In this document: piece after piece, positions 8,664 to 15,713 of the stretch
How positions within the stretch are numbered: the first letter of the stretch is position 1
Layout of the letters: each line of letters begins with the position of its first letter
Origin: CAIKZZ01 sp036742455
GTDB lineage: Bacteria > Pseudomonadota > Gammaproteobacteria > Steroidobacterales > Steroidobacteraceae
Reading direction: 5' to 3'
DNA: 64,000 nucleotides
NCBI GenBank assembly: GCA_036742455.1
Contig: DAINQU010000014.1
Coordinates: forward strand, 25,944 to 89,943
The notes under the pieces: model-generated
The model's input: only the letters and a program-made list of their open reading frames with translations
The model's database searches: none
What the model was told of the DNA's origin: nothing
Position numbers and translations under genes: made by a program

Positions 8664-9440
8664 ATGTCTGAACCTAAACCCCCCGTCCGTCCCGTTCGCC
8701 GCGGTGTCTTCCTGCTGCCGAATCTGCTGACCACCGGCACGCTGTTCTCCGGTTTTTACGCGATCGTCGCCGCGATCGATGGCAACTTTGAGCGCGCGCC
8801 CGTCGCGATCTTCATCGCGATGATTTTTGACGGCCTCGACGGTCGGGTCGCACGCTGGACGCACACCGAATCGGCGTTTGGTAAGGAATACGACAGTTTG
8901 TCCGATCTCGTCGCGTTCGGGTTGGCGCCGGCGCTCGTGGTCTACCAATGGGGCGTCGCCAAGTTGTTGGAGTACAACTTGGTTTGGGGGCGCATCGGTT
9001 GGCTCGTCACATTCTTTTATGCGGCGTCGACGGCCTTTCGTCTCGCTCGCTTTAACACGCGCACCGCGGTCGTCGACAAGCGATTCTTCGAAGGCCTACC
9101 GTCGCCGGCCGGTGCCGCGGTGGTGGCGGCCTTCATTTGGTGCGCCCATTATTTTTCGTTCAGTGGATTGTCGGCGCTCGTGGCGTCCTTTGGCGTGACG
9201 GCTCTGATCGGCGTGTTCATGACCAGCCGTTTTTATTATTCGAGCTTCAAGAGCGTGAAACTCACCGGTCGCGTCAAGGCCACCTACACGATCTTGGTGC
9301 CCTTGTTTTTTGTGGTGATCTCCCTGCATCCGCAGATCGTTCTCCTCGTTGTCTCCGGTGGTTTTGCGCTGTCCGCGCCGCTGATGGCCGTGATCCGTAA
9401 ACTGCGTCGCCGTCCCGTCGAAGGTGCGGGGATCCCTTGA
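8664..9440 (+). CDS. pssA: CDP-diacylglycerol-serine O-phosphatidyltransferase
   Basis: A 258-residue membrane enzyme making phosphatidylserine, the precursor of phosphatidylethanolamine. The CDP-alcohol motif is complete: D56, D59, G60, A63, R64, G73, D77 and D81. It is the multi-spanning PssA type (FLLPNLLTTGTLFSGFYAI before the motif), not the phospholipase-D-like E. coli form. The stop shares a base with the start of the glycosylase gene, so pssA, the glycosylase and rimI form one operon. A GGAG lies only one base from the ATG, too close to act as a normal ribosome site. Confidence 0.94.
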   Translation: MSEPKPPVRPVRRGVFLLPNLLTTGTLFSGFYAIVAAIDGNFERAPVAIFIAMIFDGLDGRVARWTHTESAFGKEYDSLSDLVAFGLAPALVVYQWGVAKLLEYNLVWGRIGWLVTFFYAASTAFRLARFNTRTAVVDKRFFEGLPSPAGAAVVAAFIWCAHYFSFSGLSALVASFGVTALIGVFMTSRFYYSSFKSVKLTGRVKATYTILVPLFFVVISLHPQIVLLVVSGGFALSAPLMAVIRKLRRRPVEGAGIP

Positions 9441-10249
9441 TGGATCGGCGTCGGGCGGCTGTGCTGGACGCGCTCGGTGTCGACCGGTATGTGCGGCGGG
9501 GCGGGGCAGGCGATCGCTCAATAGAGTCCGCTGCGCCGGCGATGCCCGAACTGCACGGGGTGGTCGAGGCTGCGCCAACCGCGCCTGTGCCGGGCCCGAG
9601 CGCTGTCGTTCGACCGCTTCGTCCGAAGGTCGAGTCGGCCCCGATTGCACCGAAGGAAATGGCGCCCGCGCCGCCGCAGACGGCCGGATTTTCATGGGCG
9701 CAACTGCAATCGGCGGTCGCTGAGTGTCGCCGATGTTCATTGTGCGAAAGCCGCACGCAAACGGTCTTTGGCGTCGGTGATCCGGGGGCGCGTTGGTTTA
9801 TCGTGGGCGAGGCGCCGGGCGCGGATGAGGATCGTCAAGGCGAACCGTTCGTGGGTCGGGCCGGCCAGCTATTAAATGCCATGCTGCAGTCGATCGGACA
9901 CCCGCGGCCAACGGTGTACATCGCCAATGTGCTGAAGTGTCGCCCGCCGGGTAATCGCGATCCCTCGCCGGAGGAGGTGCGGCAGTGCTTGCCGAATCTC
10001 CAGCAGCAGATTGAATTGGTCGCCCCGGATCTCATTGTGTGTGTTGGCCGAGTGGCTGCACAAAATCTGCTGGGTGTGGATCTGCCGCTCGCACAGTTGC
10101 GCGGCAAGGTACATCGCCTTGGCGAGGCTAACCGACCGGTGGTGGTCACGTATCACCCCGCCTATCTGCTGCGTACACCCGGCGAAAAACGCAAAGCGTG
10201 GGCGGACCTGAAGTTTGCGCTGGAGGTCGCCAATGGCCGCGGTGCCTAG
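9440..10249 (+). CDS. uracil-DNA glycosylase, family 4 (Fe-S)
   Basis: A 269-residue protein that removes uracil from DNA. Family-4 features are clear: four cluster cysteines C99, C102, C167 and C183 with the expected 16-residue spacing of the last pair, the GEAPG loop (123-127), and HPAYLLR (239-245). Residues 20-85 form an Ala/Pro-rich, probably disordered linker before the catalytic domain, longer than in thermophilic homologs. Older annotations call this a phage SPO1 DNA polymerase-related protein. The ATG overlaps the pssA stop by one base. Confidence 0.9.
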   Translation: MDRRRAAVLDALGVDRYVRRGGAGDRSIESAAPAMPELHGVVEAAPTAPVPGPSAVVRPLRPKVESAPIAPKEMAPAPPQTAGFSWAQLQSAVAECRRCSLCESRTQTVFGVGDPGARWFIVGEAPGADEDRQGEPFVGRAGQLLNAMLQSIGHPRPTVYIANVLKCRPPGNRDPSPEEVRQCLPNLQQQIELVAPDLIVCVGRVAAQNLLGVDLPLAQLRGKVHRLGEANRPVVVTYHPAYLLRTPGEKRKAWADLKFALEVANGRGA

Positions 10250-10745
10250 TCGGGGTACGCCGACGCTGATCAATCGACGCATGACCGAGGATGACCTGAT
10301 CGACGTGGTGTCTGTCGAGGGGGAATCGTATGTTTTCCCCTGGACGGCCGGCGTTTTCCGGGATTGTGTCCGCGCGGGATACTGCTGTCGTGTGTTGGAC
10401 CTGGGTGGCGAGATTGTTGGGTACGCCATCATGGCAACGGGTGCGGGGGAAGCGCACGTTCTCAATGTGTGCGTGCGTCCCGATCAGCGTGGCCAGCAGA
10501 TGGGCCGTGCGCTCATGGAGTGGCTGCTGGAAGAGGCGCGCGCGTCCGGCAATTCATGGATTTTTCTCGAAGTCCGTCCATCGAATCGACCCGCGCTTTT
10601 GCTCTATCGCTCGCTCGGGTTCACCGAAGTCGGTGTTCGACGCGGCTACTATCAGGCAGTGGGCGGACGTGAAGACGCGCTCGTGCACCGCTTGGATCTT
10701 GATGCCTGGGCGATGGCGCGGGTGCGCGCCGCGCGCTTGGGGTAG
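10233..10745 (+). CDS. rimI: ribosomal protein S18-alanine N-acetyltransferase
   Basis: A 170-residue GNAT-fold acetyltransferase. The acetyl-CoA loop is RPDQRGQQMGRAL, and ALLLYRSLGFTEVGVRRGYY is the classic RimI ending. RimI acetylates the N-terminal alanine of ribosomal protein S18. The ATG at 10233 has a TGGAGG ribosome site six bases upstream and overlaps the glycosylase stop by 17 bases. Other GNAT substrates cannot be ruled out. A hairpin at 10778-10796 follows the gene. Confidence 0.88.
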   Translation: MAAVPSRGTPTLINRRMTEDDLIDVVSVEGESYVFPWTAGVFRDCVRAGYCCRVLDLGGEIVGYAIMATGAGEAHVLNVCVRPDQRGQQMGRALMEWLLEEARASGNSWIFLEVRPSNRPALLLYRSLGFTEVGVRRGYYQAVGGREDALVHRLDLDAWAMARVRAARLG

Positions 10746-10777
10746 CGCAGACCCAACCGGTCAATCACGGAGCCCTT

Positions 10778-10796
10778 CGCGCCGCGTTGCGGCGCG
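10778..10796. terminator. GC-rich hairpin between convergent genes
   Basis: CGCGCCGC and GCGGCGCG pair perfectly over eight bases around a GTT loop, midway between the convergent ends of rimI and the FAD oxidase gene. There is no T-tract on either strand, so intrinsic termination would be weak; it may act with Rho or protect 3' ends. Confidence 0.5.
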
Positions 10797-10808
10797 TGCC
10801 ACGTCGAT

Positions 10809-12029
10809 TTATCGCGCCGCGGTGGTGCGTTGGAAGCGAGGCTCCGCACGCCGGTTGCCCGACAGCAGGTCGGCTACGTATCGGCCCAGCTCTGGCCCAT
10901 TTTTGAATCCGTGCCCAGACCCTCCACCGGCCCACCACACGTTCTCGTAGTGGGGATGACGGTCGACGAGATACTCCTCGTTATCGGTCATTTCATACTG
11001 ACACACGCGTGTTTCAACGATCGGCGCTTTGGTCAGAGCGGGGAATCGTCGCGCTACGTAGTCGAGTACGGCGGCGCGGAACGGCGCCGTGGGCGTGCGA
11101 TCTTGTTGGTCGGGATCCGCCGGTTGAACGAGGTGATCGACGGCTAATTTGAAACCGCGCCCTTCAACGGCGGGTATGCCCCACGCATCGGCATCCGAGT
11201 TGCAGTCCATCCAAGCCGGGAACCGCGTGCCTTCAAATCGATCGTCACCGGCGTTGGGACCCAAAAAATACACTTCCGCCCGGTCAACGCGCAGATGACC
11301 CCCCAACTCGGTGGGAAAGAGCTTCTTCAGCCACGGGCCGCAGGCATAGACAAAACGGTCGGCTGAAATGGTCTCCCCATCGACAGTCAAGACGCTGGCC
11401 CGCACGGTTGCACCGCTGGGCGCTTGAACGGCAGCCTGCCGATAGTCGACGCCGCGCCGGCGCAAATCGGCGACCAAAGCGCGGACGGCTTGGCGCGCAT
11501 ACAACACCCCGGCGTGCGGCTCAAAAAGGCCGACCTCGCGCGGGCCGAAGGCGACCTGAGGGTACCGCCGGACGAGTTCCGCGTGCGTCCATCGTTGGGA
11601 GGGAATGTGCAATCGTTGCTGTGCCGCCCAAGACGCTTCGATGAACGCGTTACCTTCCTCGGCGAAGGCCAGCACACCGGTCGGGTCAAAGACTGTTTGC
11701 CCGGTACGGCGCGCTAAGGCTTGCCATTGGGGGAGGGAGTGCCACGCCCATGCCGAGTAGAAATCTTGAGCGCCGTAACTGGTTCGGATGATCCGTGACT
11801 CTCCCGCTGAGGTCGCACGGCTGTTGGCGGCGCCGTAGGCGTCCACGAGCAGTGTGCGGTACCCCAATCGATGCAAGTGGTGCGCGCTCCATGCCCCGAA
11901 CACACCGGCGCCGATCACGGCGACGTCATAGCGAAACGGTGTTTTGCGTTGCGGGGCCGCCCAACTAAGCCGCGGGGCTGCCAGCGCGGCGGCCAGAAGC
12001 TGATTGGTGGAACGACGCGTGAGCGGCAT
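10809..12029 (-). CDS. FAD-dependent oxidase, sarcosine/N-methyltryptophan oxidase family, with Tat-like leader
   Basis: About 406 residues from the ATG at 12029, chosen because CGGAG lies eight bases before it; an in-frame ATG at 12068 lacks this. The Rossmann loop is VIGAGVFGAWSAHHL. RVCQYEMTDNEEYLVDRHP matches the MSOX/MTOX segment whose Cys carries covalent FAD, and GGGSGHGFKNGPELG closes the FAD site. The family oxidises N-methyl amino acids. Unusually, the protein starts MPLTRRSTNQLLAAALAAP, a twin-arginine-like signal, which suggests export of the folded flavoprotein. The substrate is unknown. Confidence 0.82.
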   Translation of the reverse strand: MPLTRRSTNQLLAAALAAPRLSWAAPQRKTPFRYDVAVIGAGVFGAWSAHHLHRLGYRTLLVDAYGAANSRATSAGESRIIRTSYGAQDFYSAWAWHSLPQWQALARRTGQTVFDPTGVLAFAEEGNAFIEASWAAQQRLHIPSQRWTHAELVRRYPQVAFGPREVGLFEPHAGVLYARQAVRALVADLRRRGVDYRQAAVQAPSGATVRASVLTVDGETISADRFVYACGPWLKKLFPTELGGHLRVDRAEVYFLGPNAGDDRFEGTRFPAWMDCNSDADAWGIPAVEGRGFKLAVDHLVQPADPDQQDRTPTAPFRAAVLDYVARRFPALTKAPIVETRVCQYEMTDNEEYLVDRHPHYENVWWAGGGSGHGFKNGPELGRYVADLLSGNRRAEPRFQRTTAAR

Positions 12030-12098
12030 CGAAATCTCCGAAGGGTGAGGCGGCCCGGTACAGCCCAACGAACCGGCGCGAGCGGCCGGGGCGGCTCG

Positions 12099-13100
12099 TC
12101 AGTGTCCGGGCCGCTCGCTATCGAGGTGGGCCATGGCATGCGGTGGGTAGCGATCCCCGGACGCGGCGCCCGGGGGCGCCACGGCTTGGATGCGGGCCCA
12201 TTGATCGGGGGACAGCGTCACGTCGGCGGCCGCTAAGGATTCGGTGAGTCGTTCGCGCCGCCGGGCGCCGATGAGCGGCACGATGTCCGAGCCTTGCGCG
12301 GCGACCCACGCAATGGCAGCTTGCGCGACGGTCAGTCCCAGATCGTGGGCCACAGCCCGAATGCGCTCGACCAAAGCGAGATTATGGGTCACGTGCGCGG
12401 CCTGAAAGCGGGGTGTCATCGCCCGAAAGTCCGCGGTGCCCGTGCGGTCGGCGGACCAATGCCCACTGATCAGCCCGCGTCCCAAGACGCCGTACGCCGT
12501 AATGCCAATCCCGAGTTCCCGGCAGACCGGCAGGATGGCGGCTTCGATCCCGCGACTGAGCAACGAGTATTCAATCTGCAAATCGCAGATGGGATGGACG
12601 GATCCTGCTCGGCGTAACGTCTCAACCCCGACTTCCGACAGTCCGATATGTCGTACATAGCCGGCTTTGACGAGGTCAGCGATCGCGCCGATCGTGTCTT
12701 CGATGGGCACCTCGCCATCCAGCCGCGCCGGTCGATAGATGTCGATGTAGTCCGTGCCGAGGCGTTTGAGTGAGTAGGCAAGAAAATTCCGGATGGCCAC
12801 CGGGCGGGCGTCGTAGCCGCTCCAGCCGCCCGAGGGATCCCTCAAGGCCCCGAACTTCACACTCAGCAGGTACTCGTCGCGGCGTCGACCCGCGAGCGCC
12901 TCGTGCAGGAGTAACTCGTTGTGACCCATCCCGTAGAAATCGCCGGTATCGAGCAGGGTCACGCCGGCGTCCAAGGCTGCACGTACGGTGGCCAAGCTCT
13001 CGCTGCGGTCGGCCGGGCCGTAAAAGTCAGACATCCCCATGCACCCGAGACCTACTCGTGATACGTGCGGTCCGGTCGTACCCAGTCGTGTGTTCATCAT
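12099..13100 (-). CDS. aldo/keto reductase family protein
   Basis: About 333 residues starting at the MMNTRLGTTG pair (13100 or 13097). The TIM-barrel signatures are present: Asp and Tyr in LLDTGDFYG and Lys in SVKFGAL. The fourth catalytic position, usually His in a QHR-D context, reads YRPARLD, so the His is replaced, as in a known sub-branch of the family. The end (PLIGARRRERLTESL) is the NADPH-binding part. The substrate is not predictable. It lies 69 bases upstream of the FAD oxidase gene on the same strand and may be cotranscribed. Confidence 0.85.
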   Translation of the reverse strand: MMNTRLGTTGPHVSRVGLGCMGMSDFYGPADRSESLATVRAALDAGVTLLDTGDFYGMGHNELLLHEALAGRRRDEYLLSVKFGALRDPSGGWSGYDARPVAIRNFLAYSLKRLGTDYIDIYRPARLDGEVPIEDTIGAIADLVKAGYVRHIGLSEVGVETLRRAGSVHPICDLQIEYSLLSRGIEAAILPVCRELGIGITAYGVLGRGLISGHWSADRTGTADFRAMTPRFQAAHVTHNLALVERIRAVAHDLGLTVAQAAIAWVAAQGSDIVPLIGARRRERLTESLAAADVTLSPDQWARIQAVAPPGAASGDRYPPHAMAHLDSERPGH

Positions 13101-13244
13101 CGCTGCAGGCCTCAATAGGACGTTGACCCGAGTGTACCCGTCCGATCCTGACAGCAATACGGCGCTCGCTCAACGCGAGCCTAGGGCCATGCGCCGCGTC
13201 GCCCGAACGGCTACCATGGGCACCCCTTGAGGTGACCGGCTCCC

Positions 13245-14846
13245 ATGACAGAGAACCCCATCGCCGCCGAGATCGGTCGGCGGCGTACCTTTGCGATCAT
13301 TTCTCACCCTGACGCGGGTAAGACCACTCTCACCGAGAAGTTGTTGCTGTTCGGCGGCGCCATCCAGATGGCCGGTACCGTCAAGGGACGCAAGGCGGCC
13401 CGGCATGCCACCTCGGACTGGATGCGTCTGGAGCAACAGCGCGGCATTTCGGTGACCTCGTCGGTCATGCAGTTCCCGTACCGCGACCGGATCGTCAATC
13501 TTCTCGACACCCCGGGACACGAAGACTTCTCTGAGGACACGTACCGTACGCTCACGGCAGTGGACTCCGCGCTGATGGTCATCGATTGTGCCAAGGGTGT
13601 TGAAGAGCGCACGATCAAGCTGATGGAGGTGTGTCGCCTGCGCGATACACCGATCATGACCTTCATCAATAAACTGGATCGCGAAGGTCGCGAACCGATC
13701 GATTTGCTCGATGAAGTCGAGCGCGTGCTGGGACTGCAATGTGCGCCGATTACCTGGCCAATTGGCATGGGTCGGGCGCTCAAGGGGATCTATCACCTCG
13801 TGGAGGATCGGATCTACGCCTACGAGGCAGCCGAAGGCGGACGTGCGGGCACGAATCTTGTGATCGACGGCTTGATGTCGGCGGAAGCTGCCGAATTTCT
13901 GGGTGATGGCCGGGATGCGTATCTCGAAGAGGTGGAGCTCGTTCGCGGCGCCACTCCCGCCTTTGATCTCGAGGCCTACCGGGCGGCCCGTCAGACGCCG
14001 GTATTCTTTGGTTCAGCAATCAACAATTTCGGCGTCGAGGAACTTCTCGCTGCGTTCGTCACGCATGCGCCAGGTCCTAAACCACGCCCGACCACGAGTC
14101 GTCTCGTCGACGCCTCCGAAGAGAAATTCTCGGGATTCGTGTTCAAGATCCAGGCCAACATGGATCCGTCGCACCGTGATCGCATCGCCTTTCTGCGGAT
14201 TTGCTCCGGGCGTTACGAGCGCGGGATGCGTTTACGTCACGTTCGATTGGGTAAAGAAGTTCGAGTGGCTGACGCACTGACCTTCATGGCAGCTGATCGA
14301 CAGACGGCCGAAGAAGCCTTCGCGGGTGACATTATCGGCCTGCACAACCACGGCACGATCAACATCGGCGATACCTTTACCGAAGGCGAGAAAATTACGT
14401 TTACGGGGATCCCGAATTTTGCGCCGGAACTGTTCCGGCGCGCCGTGCTCAAAGATCCATTGAAAGCCAAGGCGTTGCAGAAAGGTTTGGCGCAACTCTG
14501 TGAGGAGGGCGCGACACAGCTGTTCCGCCCTCTACGAAACAACGATCAGATCCTCGGCGCCGTCGGTCAGTTGCAATTCGAGGTCGTGGCATTCCGCTTG
14601 CAGGACGAATACTCCGTGCAGTGCGTGTTTGAAGGCATTTCGGTTGCGACCGCTCGTTGGATTCAATGCGACGATCCCAAAAAACTCGCTGAGTTTCGCG
14701 AGCGATGCTACGAATACCTCGCGCTGGATCACGCTGGAGAACTGGTCTATCTCGCGCCGGGGAGGGTGAATCTGGAACTCACGATGGAGCGGTGGCCTGG
14801 CATTACTTTCCGAGAAACCCGCGAACATCTGGCGATCGCACCGTAA
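13245..14846 (+). CDS. prfC: peptide chain release factor 3
   Basis: A 533-residue translational GTPase that recycles RF1 and RF2 after termination. G motifs are intact: SHPDAGKTTLTEK (20-32), RGISVTSSVM, DTPGHEDFSEDTYRTL and NKLDREGREP. The tail (MERWPGITFRETREH) is typical of RF3 rather than EF-G. It stands alone, divergent from the aldo/keto reductase across 144 bases, and converges on mtfA with an 80-base gap in which I see only weak, short inverted repeats. Confidence 0.97.
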   Translation: MTENPIAAEIGRRRTFAIISHPDAGKTTLTEKLLLFGGAIQMAGTVKGRKAARHATSDWMRLEQQRGISVTSSVMQFPYRDRIVNLLDTPGHEDFSEDTYRTLTAVDSALMVIDCAKGVEERTIKLMEVCRLRDTPIMTFINKLDREGREPIDLLDEVERVLGLQCAPITWPIGMGRALKGIYHLVEDRIYAYEAAEGGRAGTNLVIDGLMSAEAAEFLGDGRDAYLEEVELVRGATPAFDLEAYRAARQTPVFFGSAINNFGVEELLAAFVTHAPGPKPRPTTSRLVDASEEKFSGFVFKIQANMDPSHRDRIAFLRICSGRYERGMRLRHVRLGKEVRVADALTFMAADRQTAEEAFAGDIIGLHNHGTINIGDTFTEGEKITFTGIPNFAPELFRRAVLKDPLKAKALQKGLAQLCEEGATQLFRPLRNNDQILGAVGQLQFEVVAFRLQDEYSVQCVFEGISVATARWIQCDDPKKLAEFRERCYEYLALDHAGELVYLAPGRVNLELTMERWPGITFRETREHLAIAP

Positions 14847-14926
14847 AGGGGTGGTCGCTCCGGTCGCAGCGGGGTAGAGAGTCTGCGCGTGCGAGGCCCG
14901 GTCGGCTCGCGACGTTGCTGTCGAAA

Positions 14927-15712
14927 TTAGCCGATCCACCGCAAGGGGTTCAGCTGATAGAGGTTCTGTAATTCCGCGTAGACATCCGGAAAGTCTTCCA
15001 GTAGCGCTTCCGGCTCTTCGATGAAGGCTTCGCTGGCCACGGCGAAGAATTCGGCGTCACTCTCTAGGCTGTAGGGGTCGAGTACACACGGCCGTTCCTC
15101 GGCCTCGGCCTCGGCCAACGTGGCAAAAGCTGCTTCGACCACCGATTGCCAGCGATCGCCGCCGGATCCGGCGGTGAATCCGATCGCATGGTCATGGTAA
15201 TGCGCGAATTCGTGCACGACGACGTTATAGCCAGGGCCGGCTTCCGTGACATCCTTCCAGGAAAGGATGACGCGCGAGGTGTCCCAACTTTGCCCGGACA
15301 AAGGGCGGGATTCTTCCGTGACGACACCGTGCTCTTCCCACAGTTCCGGCACAACGAACTCGTCCGGGTACACGAGAATGGCCCGTAAATCGTCATAAAC
15401 GTGACGGTTGTGCCCCAACAGCAGCAGGCACGCATCCGCGGCGATTGTGATCTTTACTGGTTCTGTGATCTTGAACCCGCCGCAGCCGATAAATTCGCGC
15501 TCGCCGAGGAAGACGCGCACCTGCTCTTCGAGGCGTGGCCGCAGGTCTGCCGGCAGTCGCTTGTACGCGCGGGTGCGCGCTAATCGCGCGCGCAGCAAAT
15601 CGTTATCCGGAGTTCGCAACACGCGCCGCCGGCGCTCCCGGAGGAACGACGGCAGCACGATCGCAGCGATCGTGCCAGCCGCTAATGCGAGCACGATCGC
15701 GAACGCCCACAT
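14927..15712 (-). CDS. mtfA: zinc-dependent peptidase, MtfA family
   Basis: A 261-residue protein with one N-terminal membrane segment (3-24) and an M90 peptidase domain. The zinc motif is HEFAH (H167, E168, H171), and an acidic segment AEFFAVASE (from 220) supplies the third ligand. E. coli MtfA binds the Mlc repressor and has peptidase activity; the membrane anchor is a difference from the soluble E. coli protein. It lies one base after valS, at the end of the pepA-holC-valS operon. Confidence 0.87.
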   Translation of the reverse strand: MWAFAIVLALAAGTIAAIVLPSFLRERRRRVLRTPDNDLLRARLARTRAYKRLPADLRPRLEEQVRVFLGEREFIGCGGFKITEPVKITIAADACLLLLGHNRHVYDDLRAILVYPDEFVVPELWEEHGVVTEESRPLSGQSWDTSRVILSWKDVTEAGPGYNVVVHEFAHYHDHAIGFTAGSGGDRWQSVVEAAFATLAEAEAEERPCVLDPYSLESDAEFFAVASEAFIEEPEALLEDFPDVYAELQNLYQLNPLRWIG

Positions 15713-15713
15713 C

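Noticed and set aside
14847..14926. Terminator between convergent prfC and mtfA
   Set aside because: The best stem (GCGAG/CTCGC, 14891-14910) has five pairs and a ten-base loop without a T-tract.
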